This document shows positions 10,751 to 20,698 of a DNA stretch of 64,000 nt, piece by piece. The stretch lies in assembly GCA_018240525.1 (NCBI GenBank), contig JAFEFN010000013.1:558001-622000 (forward strand), in the 5' to 3' direction. This DNA is from Pseudomonadota bacterium. GTDB lineage: Bacteria; Pseudomonadota; Gammaproteobacteria; Steroidobacterales; Steroidobacteraceae. How positions within the stretch are numbered: the stretch's first letter is position 1; each line of letters begins with the position of its first letter. Made by a program: the position numbers and the translations under genes. Under the pieces are notes generated by a model that saw only the letters and a list, made by a program, of their open reading frames with translations, had not been told where the DNA came from and ran no database searches.

Positions 10751-11769
10751 GCCAGGTCGGCCTCGAGCGCGTCGAGCAGCTGCTGCATGTCCTGCGGGAC
10801 CGGGGCGTCGAAGGTGAGCCTGCGGCCGCTGACAGGGTGGCTGAGCTCCAGGTGCGCCGCGTGCAATGCCTGTCGCGCGAAGCCGCGCAGCGCCTGCTCC
10901 AGGCGCGGGGTGCTCCCGGCCACCAGGCGGCGGCGCCCGCCGTACACCGGGTCGCCGACCACCGGGAAGCCCGCGTGCGCGAGATGCACGCGGATCTGGT
11001 GGGTGCGGCCGGTCTCGAGCGCGACGCGCAGCAGCGTGTGGCCGCGGAAGCGCCTGACCACGCGGTAGTGGGTGACGGATGGGCGGCCGTCGGCGCGCAC
11101 GGCCATGCGCGTGCGCTGCGTGCGGTGCCGGCCGATCGGCTCGTCGATGGTGGCCCCCGCGGTGACCACGCCGACACACACGGCCAGGTATTCGCGCGCG
11201 ATCTCGCGCTGCGCCATGGCGGCCACCAGTGCAGTGTGCGCCTCCGGGGTGCGTGCGATGACCAGCAGGCCGCTGGTGTCCTTGTCCAGGCGGTGGATCA
11301 GGCCGGCCCGCGGCACCAGGGCGAGTTTCGGGTCCAGGGCCAGCAGCGCGTTCTGCAGGGTATGGCTGGCATTGCCCGCCCCGGGATGCACGACCAGCCC
11401 CGGCGGCTTGTTGATCACCAGCAGCGCGCGGTCGCGGTGGACCACGTCCAGGGGCATCGGCTGCGCGAGCACGCCGGGGTTCTGCTGCGGCAGCGCCGCC
11501 TCGACCCGCACCTGCTCCCCGCCCAGCACCCGGTCCTTGGCGCGCAGCGGCCGGCCATCGACCTGGACCCGCCCGGCATCGATCCAGTCCCGGACGCGGG
11601 CCCGCGAATACTGGGGCAGCGCGCGCGCGAGGGCCTGGTCGAAGCGCAGGCCGGCGCTGTCGGCGGGCAGCGCCAGGCGGTGCGTGCGGAACTCCGTGGC
11701 GCCTGCCGCGGTCGGAAGGGCAGCCGGGGGATTCGCTATACTGGCTGGATTCTCACGGCGCGACGCCAA
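10747..11769 (-). CDS. rluD: 23S rRNA pseudouridine synthase RluD
   Basis: Makes pseudouridines in helix 69 of 23S rRNA (positions 1911, 1915 and 1917 in E. coli). An N-terminal S4-like RNA-binding domain (residues about 35-95, with QYSRARVRDWI) precedes the RluA-type catalytic domain, whose nucleophilic Asp is in the HRLDKDTSG motif. The TTG at 11769 is the only reasonable start: no ATG, GTG or TTG follows before conserved sequence. That gives about 30 extra N-terminal residues compared with E. coli. Divergent from bamD with 17 bases between starts, so the bamD promoter must overlap this coding region; the pair bamD/rluD is a conserved landmark. Confidence 0.95.
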   Translation of the reverse strand: MASRRENPASIANPPAALPTAAGATEFRTHRLALPADSAGLRFDQALARALPQYSRARVRDWIDAGRVQVDGRPLRAKDRVLGGEQVRVEAALPQQNPGVLAQPMPLDVVHRDRALLVINKPPGLVVHPGAGNASHTLQNALLALDPKLALVPRAGLIHRLDKDTSGLLVIARTPEAHTALVAAMAQREIAREYLAVCVGVVTAGATIDEPIGRHRTQRTRMAVRADGRPSVTHYRVVRRFRGHTLLRVALETGRTHQIRVHLAHAGFPVVGDPVYGGRRRLVAGSTPRLEQALRGFARQALHAAHLELSHPVSGRRLTFDAPVPQDMQQLLDALEADLA

Positions 11770-11786
11770 AGAAAGGCCCCTTCCTG

Positions 11787-12572
11787 ATGTTTCTGTCCCG
11801 TCCGGCGCGCGGTGCCGTACCTGCCTTGTGCCTGGCCCTGCTCGCCCTGGCCGGCTGCGCGCACCACAAGACCGCCCCGAACCTGAGTCCCGGGGAGATC
11901 TACAAGCGGGCGCACAAGTCCCTGGAAGCCTACGACTTCAACTCGGCCATCAAGCAGTACGAGGCGCTGACGGCGCGCTACCCCTTCACCGACGAAGCCC
12001 GCCAGGCGCGCCTGGACCTGATCTACGCATACTACCGCGCCGGCGAGGGCGAGTCCGCGACCGATGCCGCCGAGACCTTCATCCGCGAGAACCCGACGCA
12101 CCCGCGCGTGGACTACGCCTGGTACATCAAGGGGCTGGTGGATTTCGACAAGCCGCCGAACGCCATCGAGTCGCTGTTCCGCGCCGACCTGTCGCAGCGC
12201 CCGCCGGTGAATGCCCGCAAGTCCTTCGCGGCCTTCAAGACCGTGGTCGAGCAGTACCCGAAGAGCGAGTACGCGCACGATGCGCTGCAGCGCATGGTCT
12301 ACCTGCGCAACCGCCTGGCGAACTACGAGGTGCACGTCGCCCGCTACTACTACAAGCGCGGTGCCTACGTGGCCGCGGCGCAGCGGGCGAGGTCGGCGCT
12401 CGACCAGTTCGACGGCGCGCCGGCCACGCAGGAGGCGCTGCAGATCCTCATCCACTGCTACGACCAGCTGCACCTGACGGAGCTCGCCGCGCAGAGCCGC
12501 GAGGTGTACGCCGCCAACTACACGGCCGGCGAGCCCGCGCCGCCGAAGAAGTCGTGGTGGAAGTTCTGGTAG
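11787..12572 (+). CDS. bamD: Outer-membrane protein assembly lipoprotein BamD
   Basis: Essential lipoprotein of the BAM complex, which folds beta-barrel proteins into the outer membrane. A lipoprotein signal ends in LAGC with the lipidated Cys at position 24. Five TPR-like helical repeats follow (GEIYKRAHKSLEAYDFNSAIKQYEAL begins the first), and total length (261) is as usual. It ends in a Lys/Trp-rich tail. A TATACT hexamer at 11737-11742 is the likeliest -10 element, with no convincing -35. The gene is convergent with nadE, with only ten bases between the stop ends. Confidence 0.95.
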   Translation: MFLSRPARGAVPALCLALLALAGCAHHKTAPNLSPGEIYKRAHKSLEAYDFNSAIKQYEALTARYPFTDEARQARLDLIYAYYRAGEGESATDAAETFIRENPTHPRVDYAWYIKGLVDFDKPPNAIESLFRADLSQRPPVNARKSFAAFKTVVEQYPKSEYAHDALQRMVYLRNRLANYEVHVARYYYKRGAYVAAAQRARSALDQFDGAPATQEALQILIHCYDQLHLTELAAQSREVYAANYTAGEPAPPKKSWWKFW

Positions 12573-12582
12573 CCGGCGCTGC

Positions 12583-14214
12583 TCAGCGCCGGTAGCCACT
12601 GGTGATCGGATAGCGCCAGTCGCGCCCGAAGGCGCGGCGGCTGACGCGCACCCCCGGCGGCGCCTGGCGGCGCTTGTACTCGTTGCGCTTCACCAGGTCC
12701 AGCACCCGGCCGACCGTGGCGCGGTCGAAGCCGCGCGCCTGGATCTCATCGACCGAGAGGTCCTCCTCGATGAAGGCCTCCAGGATCGGGTCGAGCACCT
12801 CGTAGGGCGGCAGTGAATCGGAGTCCTTCTGGTCGGCGCGCAGCTCGGCCGAGGGCGCGCGGTCGATCACGCGCTGCGGGATGACGCGGCCGAGCGAGTT
12901 GCGGTAGCGGGCCAGGCGGTACACCAGCAGCTTGCTGCAGTCCTTGATGGGGGCGAAACCGCCGGCCATGTCGCCGTACAGCGTGGCGTAGCCGACCGCC
13001 ATCTCGCTCTTGTTGCCGGTGGTCAGCAGCATGCGGCCGGTCTTGTTGGACAGGCCCATCAGCAGCAGCATGCGGCAGCGCGACTGCATGTTCTCCTCGG
13101 TCGCATCGACCGGCCGGCCGGCGAATTCCTCCTTGAGGGTCGCGAGCGTCGCCTCGAACATGCTCTCGATGGACAGGACGCTGCAGGTCACGCCCATCGA
13201 CTGCGCCTGCTGCCGGGCATCCTCGATGCTCATCTGCGAGGTATAGCGCGAGGGCATCATGACCGCGTGCACGCTGTCCTTTCCCAGGGCATCCACGGCG
13301 ATCGCCAGGGTCAGCGCCGAGTCCACCCCGCCGGAGAGCCCGAGCACCACGCCCGGAAAGCCATGCTTGCGCACGTAGTCGCGCACCCCGAGCACGAGTG
13401 CACCGTAGACGCTGGCCTCGTCGGAGAGCTCCGGGGTGATGGCGGCCGGCACCGGCGTGAGCACCCCGCCGCCCGCACCGCGCGAGAACTCGACCACGTA
13501 GGTGCCCTCCTCGAAGGCGGGCGCACGCATGATGACCTCGCCGCGCGCGTCCATGACGAAGGAGTTGCCATCGAAGACCAGCTCGTCCTGGCCGCCCACG
13601 AGGTTCACGTACACCAGCGGCAGGCCGACATCGCACGCCCGCGCCCGCGCCACCTGCTCGCGCTCGCGCTGCTTGTGGATCTCGTACGGGGAGGCGTTGA
13701 TGACCAGCAGCATCTGCGCGCCGCCGGCCTTGGAGAGCTGCGCCGCCTGCGGTTCCCAGATGTCCTCGCACACCAGCAGCCCCATGCGCACGCCGGCACA
13801 CTCGGTCACGCTCGGCTGCGAGCCGGCCTCGAAATAGCGCTTCTCGTCGAAGACCTTGTAGTTGGGCAGCTCGGCCTTGCGGTGGATGGCGGCGACCTTG
13901 CCGCCGCTGACGTAGGCGGCCGAGTTGTAGATGCCGGCCTGCGTGTACTCGGGGAAGCCGAGCATGACATCGATACCGGCCACTTCGGCGCACACGCGCG
14001 CGAGCCCGGCCTCGACCTGGCGCCTGAAGCCACGGTGGAAGAGCAGGTCCTCCGGCGGGTAGCCCGACAGGGTGAGCTCCGGGAACAGCACCAAGTCGGC
14101 GCGCTGCCGCGCGCTTGCCTCCCGTGCGCACTCGATGACGCGCGCTGCGTTGCCCTGCACGTCACCGACCAGGAGGTTGCGCTGCGCCAGCGCGATCCGC
14201 AGGGACTCACTCAT
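12583..14214 (-). CDS. nadE: Glutamine-dependent NAD+ synthetase
   Basis: Last step of NAD synthesis: amidates nicotinic acid adenine dinucleotide using ATP and glutamine. The N-terminal nitrilase-type glutaminase domain shows the full triad, Glu46 (FPELTLSGYPP), Lys113 (HRKAELPNY) and Cys148 (LLVCEDIW). The C-terminal synthetase domain has the PP-loop GLSGGVDSA near residue 292 and the later TTGNKSE motif. At 543 residues it is the compact two-domain form common in gammaproteobacteria. The strand is shared with sucD/sucC, 50 bases away, but joint transcription is only possible, not shown. Confidence 0.96.
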   Translation of the reverse strand: MSESLRIALAQRNLLVGDVQGNAARVIECAREASARQRADLVLFPELTLSGYPPEDLLFHRGFRRQVEAGLARVCAEVAGIDVMLGFPEYTQAGIYNSAAYVSGGKVAAIHRKAELPNYKVFDEKRYFEAGSQPSVTECAGVRMGLLVCEDIWEPQAAQLSKAGGAQMLLVINASPYEIHKQREREQVARARACDVGLPLVYVNLVGGQDELVFDGNSFVMDARGEVIMRAPAFEEGTYVVEFSRGAGGGVLTPVPAAITPELSDEASVYGALVLGVRDYVRKHGFPGVVLGLSGGVDSALTLAIAVDALGKDSVHAVMMPSRYTSQMSIEDARQQAQSMGVTCSVLSIESMFEATLATLKEEFAGRPVDATEENMQSRCRMLLLMGLSNKTGRMLLTTGNKSEMAVGYATLYGDMAGGFAPIKDCSKLLVYRLARYRNSLGRVIPQRVIDRAPSAELRADQKDSDSLPPYEVLDPILEAFIEEDLSVDEIQARGFDRATVGRVLDLVKRNEYKRRQAPPGVRVSRRAFGRDWRYPITSGYRR

Positions 14215-14264
14215 GGTGGCATCATCGGGCGGCCAAAGCGCGCGGCGGGCGCCGCCTCAGGCGT

Positions 14265-15307
<1,043 letters not shown>

Positions 15308-15311
<4 letters not shown>

Positions 15312-16480
15312 GCCTTGCCCTTCTTCGCCAGCGCCACGACCTTGCGCGCCGCATCCGTCAGATCCTCGGCCGGGGTGATGGTCAGCCCGCTCTTGGCGAG
15401 CATGTCGCGCGCGGCGTCCGCGTTCGTGCCTTCCAGGCGCACCACCACCGGGACCTTCACGCCGACCTTGGTCACCGCGGTGATCACGCCCTCGGCGATG
15501 ATGTCGCAGCGCACGATGCCACCGAAGATGTTCACCAGCACCGCGCGCACGCGCTCGTTGGAGAGGATCAGCTCGAAGGCTGCGGTCACGCGCTCCGGGG
15601 TCGCCCCGCCGCCGACGTCGAGGAAGTTCGCGGGCGCCCCGCCGTGCAGCTTGATCAGGTCCATGGTGGCCATGGCGAGGCCCGCGCCGTTCACCATGCA
15701 GGCGATGTCGCCGTCCAGGGAGACGTAGTTCAGGTCATGCTCGCTGGCGCGGCGCTCCATCGGGTCTTCCTGGGAGGCATCGCGCAGCCGCATGAGCTCC
15801 GGGTGCCGGAAGCCGGCATTGGCGTCTACGTTGATCTTGGCATCCAGCGCCATCAGGTCACCGGCCTTCGTGACGATGAGCGGGTTCACCTCCAGCAGGC
15901 TCAGGTCCTTCTCGATGTACAGCCGGTAGAGGGCGGCGGCGAGGGCCTGGAACTGCGCGACCTGCGCGCCCTCGAGCTTAAGCCCGAAGGCCAGTTCGCG
16001 CGCCTGGTAGGCCTGCAAGCCGGCAGCCGGGTGGATCGTGGCCGACAGGATCTTCTCCGGGGTCTTGTGGGCGACCTCCTCGATGTCCATGCCGCCGGCG
16101 GCCGAGGCGATCATGGCGATACGACCGCGCTCGCGGTTGAGGGTCAGTGACAGGTAGATCTCGCGCGCGATCTGCGAACCGGACTCGACGTACACCTGGC
16201 TGACCGGCAAGCCCTCCGCCCCGGTCTGCGGCGTCACCAGGCGCGTTCCCAGGAGCGCCGCCGCCGCGGCACGCACGGCCTCGAGGTCCCGGGCGAGCTT
16301 CACCCCGCCGGCCTTGCCGCGGCCGCCGGCGTGCACCTGCGCCTTGACCACCCAGATCGCGCCCCCCAGGCCCTGCGCGGCGGCGACGGCCTCCTCGGCC
16401 GAGGATGCGACCTTGCCGGTCGGCACCGGGATCCCGTAGCTGCGAAAGACCTCCTTCGCCTGGTACTCGTGCAGATTCAT
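15308..16480 (-). CDS. sucC: Succinyl-CoA synthetase beta subunit (ADP-forming)
   Basis: Beta subunit carrying the ATP-grasp nucleotide site and the succinate site. It begins [12 protein letters not shown] as in the family, followed by the ATP-grasp domain ([17 protein letters not shown]) and the C-terminal ligase domain ([15 protein letters not shown]). I chose the ATG at 16480 because AAGGCGG lies five bases before it; a GTG two codons upstream would leave no room for that ribosome site. At 390 residues it matches E. coli SucC. It is the first gene of sucCD and divergent from pilS across a 172-base region that holds a 14-base palindrome. Confidence 0.97.
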
Positions 16481-16576
16481 CGCCACCGCCTTGCTGTCAG
16501 CGTAAGGCGCGCATTCTCCTCGAAAACGCTGCCTTCTGGCCAGCTAATGGCCGCAAGCTCCCAAACGGTGCCGGCT

Positions 16577-16590
16577 GCGATCCGGATCGC
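16577..16590. promoter_or_regulatory. 14-base perfect palindrome between sucC and pilS
   Basis: GCGATCCGGATCGC is a perfect inverted repeat in the middle of the divergent sucC/pilS intergenic region, about 97 bases from the sucC start and 63 from the pilS start. It could be an operator for either gene. No known regulator is assigned. A TACAGT at 16613-16618 is the best, weak, -10 candidate for pilS. Confidence 0.35.
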
Positions 16591-16652
16591 GTTCTGCGTG
16601 CGACGAAGGTGCTACAGTCGGCCCCGAGTTCCACCGCGACACTTATTAAAGA

Positions 16653-18293
16653 TTGTCTGCAACGCCGGCCGACGCCGCCCCCTCCTCCGGGACGCCCAGC
16701 GATCTCGCCTGGCGCGTGATCGGACTCCTCAGCCTCTATCGCCTGCTGGTACCGCTCGTGCTGCTGGCAATGCAGGCCTTCGCCGGGCCCGCCTGGGGGC
16801 TGGTCACGGCCCGCTCCTCGCTGTTCGTCGGCGCCTGCCTCGCGTATTTCACGGCAGCAGTCCTCCTGATCATCGCCCGGCGACTGCGCTGGTCGAGCCT
16901 GCGGATCGTGGCGCTGGTGAATGCCAGCGTCGATGCGGTGGCCATCGGCCTCATTACCTATGCCAGTGGCGGGGTGGGGAGCGGCTTGCCGATCCTGCTG
17001 GTCCTTCCGACCCTGGCTTTGACCGTGCTGGCGTCGCGCCGCGATGCACTGCTGATCGCCGCCGTGGCGGCACTCGCGGTGCTGGTGCAGCAGGGCTTCG
17101 CCAATTTCGTAGCCGAGGCACCTGCCACTGACTACACGACCGCAGGCTTTTTCGGGGTGGTGCTGTTTCTCGTCGCGCTACTCACCTGGCCGATTGCCAA
17201 TCGCCTGCGCGAGAGCGAAGCGCTCGTGCGGCGGCGTGAACTGGACCTCGCCGACCTCGCCCAGCTGTCGCAGTACATCGTGCAACACCTGCGTGAGAGC
17301 ATCCTGGTGGTGGATGCGCACGACCGCATCCGCCTCATCAACGAGTCGGCTGCGCAGATCCTGGGTGATCGCGCCGCATACCCCGACGCCCTGGTTGGGG
17401 AGGCTTCGCCCCGGCTCCTGTACCTGCTCGAGTCCTGGCGCAACGCCGAGAGCACGGGCGCTTCCCCGCCGGCAGTCGACCAGAGTTTTACCTCCGCCGA
17501 CGGCTCCCGGGTCGTGCGCGCGAACTTCGCCCCGCTGGGCACCGCGGATCCGGCCCCGGTCCTGATCTTTCTCGAGGACACGAGCCTGATGGATGAGCGG
17601 GTCCAGCAGTCCAAGCTGGCGGCCCTGGGTCGATTGAGCGCGAGCATCGCGCACGAGATCCGCAATCCCGTCGGCGCGATGAGCCACGCCGCGCAGCTGC
17701 TGGCCGAATCGCCAAGTCTGGGCGACGAGGATCGAAGACTCACGCAGATCATGCGTGCCAACGCGGACCGGGTCAGTGGAATCATCGACAACGTGCAGCG
17801 GCTGGCGCGACGTGAACAGGCGCGCATCGAACGGCTGTCGCTTCCCGCTTGGGCCGAGGAGTTCCACGAGGAATTCTGCGAGACTATGCAATGGCCGCGC
17901 GAGCGGCTGGCATTGAGCGGCGCGGTCGCGGATCTTGAGGTGCGTGCGGACCCTAACCAGCTGCGCCAGATCGTGTGGAACCTGTGTGAGAACGCCATCA
18001 AGTACGGGGTCGGCGAGGACACTGCGCAGCTGGTCGAGATACGATACGGCCGCATGAATGCCAGCTCACGCCCGTTCCTGGAAGTCTGCGACCGTGGCAG
18101 CGGGGTGGCACCCGAGCAGGTGGAGCGCATCTTCGAGCCATTCTTCAGCGGGGGCCGCGGCACGGGCCTGGGGCTTTTCCTGGCACGTGAACTGGCGCAG
18201 TCCAACGGCGGCACCCTCCTTTATGAACCGCGCCAGGGCGGCGGCAGCCTCTTCAGGCTCGTCTTCGCTGATCCGCGCCGGTGGGAGCGCTGA
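16653..18293 (+). CDS. pilS: Type IV pilus sensor histidine kinase PilS
   Basis: Membrane histidine kinase that, with PilR, controls pilin transcription. Six hydrophobic helices occupy roughly residues 20-185 (a PilS hallmark), followed by a PAS domain (about 200-310), a dimerisation/phosphoacceptor domain with the His near residue 333 in SIAHEIRNPVGA, and a HATPase domain with NLCENAIKYG and GTGLGLFLAREL. At 546 residues it has the usual length. The start is a TTG. The stop overlaps the pilR start as TGATG, so kinase and regulator are translationally coupled. Confidence 0.94.
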   Translation: MSATPADAAPSSGTPSDLAWRVIGLLSLYRLLVPLVLLAMQAFAGPAWGLVTARSSLFVGACLAYFTAAVLLIIARRLRWSSLRIVALVNASVDAVAIGLITYASGGVGSGLPILLVLPTLALTVLASRRDALLIAAVAALAVLVQQGFANFVAEAPATDYTTAGFFGVVLFLVALLTWPIANRLRESEALVRRRELDLADLAQLSQYIVQHLRESILVVDAHDRIRLINESAAQILGDRAAYPDALVGEASPRLLYLLESWRNAESTGASPPAVDQSFTSADGSRVVRANFAPLGTADPAPVLIFLEDTSLMDERVQQSKLAALGRLSASIAHEIRNPVGAMSHAAQLLAESPSLGDEDRRLTQIMRANADRVSGIIDNVQRLARREQARIERLSLPAWAEEFHEEFCETMQWPRERLALSGAVADLEVRADPNQLRQIVWNLCENAIKYGVGEDTAQLVEIRYGRMNASSRPFLEVCDRGSGVAPEQVERIFEPFFSGGRGTGLGLFLARELAQSNGGTLLYEPRQGGGSLFRLVFADPRRWER

Positions 18294-19660
18294 TGGCGAC
18301 TCAGCCGGTGGTGCTGGTCGTGGACGACGAGCCGGACTTACTGGAGCTTGTGACCCTCACGCTCAGTCGCATGAACCTGCGGACACGTACCGCGCCCGAC
18401 CTGGCGACGGCGCGCAAGCTGCTCAAGTCCGAACCCTTCGACCTGTGCCTCACGGACATGCGCCTGCCGGACGGGGATGGGCTCGACCTGGTGGCCTGGA
18501 TCCAGGAAAACCGGACCTCGGTGCCCGTCGCGGTGATTACCGCACACGGCAACGTGGAGTCGGCCGTGCGGGCTCTGAAGCTCGGGGCGTTCGACTTCGT
18601 CTCCAAGCCCCTTGACCTGGGCGTGCTGCGCAAGCTGGTCGGCAGCGCCATCAAGCTTGGCGTGGACATCAACGAGGAGACCGCCGCCACGCTGCGCGGA
18701 CCGCGCCTCCTGGGTACCTCGGCGGTCATGGAGCAGCTGCGCGACATGATCAGTCGCGTCGCACGCAGCCAGGCGCCGGTGCACATCTGCGGGGAATCCG
18801 GTACCGGGAAGGAACTGGTCGCGCGCCTGATCCATGACAGCGGCGGCCGCCGTGGCGGTCCGTTCGTCGCCGTCAACTGCGGCGCCATCCCCACGGAGCT
18901 CATGGAAAGCGAACTGTTCGGTCACAAGCGTGGGTCCTTCACGGGCGCGGTGGCCGACAAGAAGGGCATGGTGCAGAGCGCCGAGGGCGGCACGCTGTTC
19001 CTGGACGAGGTGGCCGACCTTCCCCTGCACATGCAGGTAAAGCTGCTGCGCCTGGTGCAGGAGAAGGTCGTGCGTCCGGTCGGTGAGGCGCGCGAAGAGC
19101 CCGTCGACGTGCGCATCCTCTCTGCCACCCACAAGAGCCTTCCGGACCTGGTTGCGCAGGGACAGTTCCGCGAGGACCTTTTTTACCGCATCAATGTCAT
19201 CGAGTTGCGGGTCCCGGCACTGCGCGAACGCAGTGGCGACATCGGCGAGATCGCCGAGGCCATCCTGCATCGGCTGGGGCGACGCTCGAACACGGCTCCT
19301 GCAGAAATTTCGCCCGATGCCGTGCGTGTGCTCGAGACCTACGCCTTTCCCGGAAACGTCCGTGAGCTCGAGAATGTGCTCGAGCGGGCACTGACCCTGA
19401 GCACCGGCGGCGTCATCCAGCCGGAACATGTCCGGCTGCGCTCTTCGGGCCGACCGGCAGGAGAGATGTCGCGTGCAGTGGGTCCGACTCCCGTCGCTGT
19501 CGACAACGCAGGCCTTGGCACGCAGCTCGAGGGCATCGAGCGGGATGCCATCATCAAGGCACTTGAGAAGACCCGCTACAACAAAACTGCCGCGGCCAAA
19601 CTGCTTGGCATGAGCTTCAGGGCGCTGCGCTACCGCATCAAGAAGCTCGGAATTGAATGA
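18293..19660 (+). CDS. pilR: Sigma54-dependent response regulator PilR
   Basis: NtrC-type activator of pilin genes. The receiver domain has D11-D12 and the phospho-acceptor D55 (LTDMRLPDG). The AAA+ domain has Walker A GESGTGKE (about 167) and the sigma54-contacting loop in its GSFTGA form (around 214), a variant also seen in known PilR proteins, then FLDEVADLP. A Fis-type helix-turn-helix is at the C-terminus (NKTAAAKLLGMSFRALRYR). I start at the ATG overlapping the pilS stop, giving 455 residues. Its probable targets, two sigma54 promoters, lie directly downstream. Confidence 0.95.
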   Translation: MATQPVVLVVDDEPDLLELVTLTLSRMNLRTRTAPDLATARKLLKSEPFDLCLTDMRLPDGDGLDLVAWIQENRTSVPVAVITAHGNVESAVRALKLGAFDFVSKPLDLGVLRKLVGSAIKLGVDINEETAATLRGPRLLGTSAVMEQLRDMISRVARSQAPVHICGESGTGKELVARLIHDSGGRRGGPFVAVNCGAIPTELMESELFGHKRGSFTGAVADKKGMVQSAEGGTLFLDEVADLPLHMQVKLLRLVQEKVVRPVGEAREEPVDVRILSATHKSLPDLVAQGQFREDLFYRINVIELRVPALRERSGDIGEIAEAILHRLGRRSNTAPAEISPDAVRVLETYAFPGNVRELENVLERALTLSTGGVIQPEHVRLRSSGRPAGEMSRAVGPTPVAVDNAGLGTQLEGIERDAIIKALEKTRYNKTAAAKLLGMSFRALRYRIKKLGIE

Positions 19661-19674
19661 AAGTGACGCGCCGG

Positions 19675-19687
19675 GTCACTTTGTGAC
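19675..19687. promoter_or_regulatory. Palindrome upstream of pilin 1 (candidate PilR enhancer site)
   Basis: GTCACTTTGTGAC is a perfect 5-3-5 inverted repeat; another GTGAC half-site lies at 19663-19667. The same 13 bases recur upstream of pilin 2 at the same distance from the sigma54 promoter (111-112 bases between end of palindrome and start of promoter). A TGTC-type core is reported for PilR binding in Pseudomonas aeruginosa and is contained here on the minus strand (AAGTGTCACAAAG); assigning this site to PilR is inference. Confidence 0.5.
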
Positions 19688-19798
19688 ACTTAACTGCGCC
19701 CCTTGCCTTCACCCGGCGACAAAAGTAAGTCAAACGCTTGCGCACCCGACCCGGTTTTTCCCGATGCAGATCAGGACGCTACATGTCGAAACACTCGC

Positions 19799-19814
19799 TG
19801 GCATGAGCTTTGCT
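19799..19814 (+). promoter_or_regulatory. Sigma54 promoter of pilin 1
   Basis: TGGCATG-AGCT-TTGCT, matching the RpoN consensus TGGCACG-N4-TTGCW at every conserved base but one, with GG and GC exactly ten bases apart. Predicted start of transcription is about 19825, giving a leader of roughly 60 bases. Confidence 0.85.
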
Positions 19815-19885
19815 TGGTCCATGGCGAGAAGGCAGTTTGTGCCCCACGTATCGGTTTCCCCCAAAATTTTGAGGAGTGTTTCACC

Positions 19886-20395
19886 ATGAAGTCTGTGCAG
19901 AAGGGTTTCACCCTGATCGAGCTGATGATCGTGGTTGCGATCATCGGCATTCTGGCCGCGATCGCGATCCCGGCCTACCAGGACTACATCGTGCGTTCGA
20001 AGGTGACTGAGGGTCTGAACCTGGCCTCGGCCGCCAAGACGACGGTGTCGGAAGGCTTCCAGTCGAACGACCTCGCGGGCGTGAGCGCCGCGGCGAACGC
20101 CTGGAACCTCGCCTTCGTCCCGACCAAGTATGTCCAGAACATCCAGATCGACCCGACCGCGGGCTTCATCACGGTCACCTACAACAACACGGCCGCCGGC
20201 ATCCCGCAGCTGGCTGCTGGCAACACGATCCTGCTGACGCCCAACGTCAACAAGGCCCCGCTGGCCAATGGCGTCCCGGGCTCGATCGACTGGGCGTGCG
20301 CCTCGGCGACCAACCTGACGGCCACGGCCGAGGGCCTGACCGGCATTCAGGCCGGCACCGTGCTCGCGAAGTACGTCCCGACGCAGTGCAAGTAA
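19886..20395 (+). CDS. pilA: Type IV major pilin, copy 1
   Basis: Type IVa prepilin of 169 residues. A short leader MKSVQKG is cut after Gly7 by PilD, leaving an N-methylated Phe; then comes the hydrophobic helix [19 protein letters not shown] with Glu5 of the mature protein. Two Cys (138 and 168) bracket a C-terminal loop and should form the D-region disulphide. The ATG has GAGGAG nine bases upstream. The frame is open 61 codons further upstream but that stretch contains the promoter. It differs from copy 2 at only eight residues: 71, 89-92, 94, 116 and 123. Confidence 0.95.
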   Translation: MKSVQKGFTLIELMIVVAIIGILAAIAIPAYQDYIVRSKVTEGLNLASAAKTTVSEGFQSNDLAGVSAAANAWNLAFVPTKYVQNIQIDPTAGFITVTYNNTAAGIPQLAAGNTILLTPNVNKAPLANGVPGSIDWACASATNLTATAEGLTGIQAGTVLAKYVPTQCK

Positions 20396-20416
20396 TCTAG
20401 GCTTGACCGACTGCAG

Positions 20417-20448
20417 GGCCCCGGCTTCAAGCCGGGGCCTTTTCTTTT
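20417..20448 (+). terminator. Rho-independent terminator after pilin 1
   Basis: GGCCCCGGCTT-C-AAGCCGGGGCC forms an 11-base-pair stem and is followed by TTTTCTTTT. The strength of the stem suggests the two pilin genes are separate transcripts. Confidence 0.9.
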
Positions 20449-20494
20449 GGCGTGCCGCTCGGTCTTCCGTTCACCCGCAGCGCCAACAGTCTGT

Positions 20495-20532
20495 GTCACT
20501 TTGTGACGTTCTCTTCCGGAGCGTGACGTCAC
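20495..20532. promoter_or_regulatory. Palindromes upstream of pilin 2 (candidate PilR enhancer sites)
   Basis: GTCACTTTGTGAC (20495-20507) repeats exactly the site before pilin 1. A second palindrome, GTGACGTCAC (20523-20532), and a lone GTCAC (20558-20562) follow, so this copy has more half-sites. The 303-base gap between the pilin genes otherwise holds the first terminator, an AT-rich run at 20570-20600 (possible bend or IHF region) and the promoter; no gene is seen in it. Confidence 0.5.
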
Positions 20533-20617
20533 TCAGCGACAGGACTAAGTGAACTCCGTCACAAGTTCTCTGATGTAATATTTATATAATTCAATGGCTT
20601 ACATGAATATGCCAGCT

Positions 20618-20633
20618 TGGCATGGCAATTGCT
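20618..20633 (+). promoter_or_regulatory. Sigma54 promoter of pilin 2
   Basis: TGGCATG-GCAA-TTGCT, the same -24/-12 elements as before pilin 1, with GG and GC ten bases apart. Predicted transcription start is about 20645, 54 bases before the ATG. Confidence 0.85.
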
Positions 20634-20698
20634 TCGGTCCTGCTTGAGGCGGCATGTTGCGCCCAAGTTGTGAATCCAAAATTTTAGGAGTTTTCGTT

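Noticed and set aside
19703..19885. Upstream extension of pilin 1
   Set aside because: It contains the sigma54 promoter, and prepilin leaders are short; the copy-2 gene confirms the ATG at 19886.
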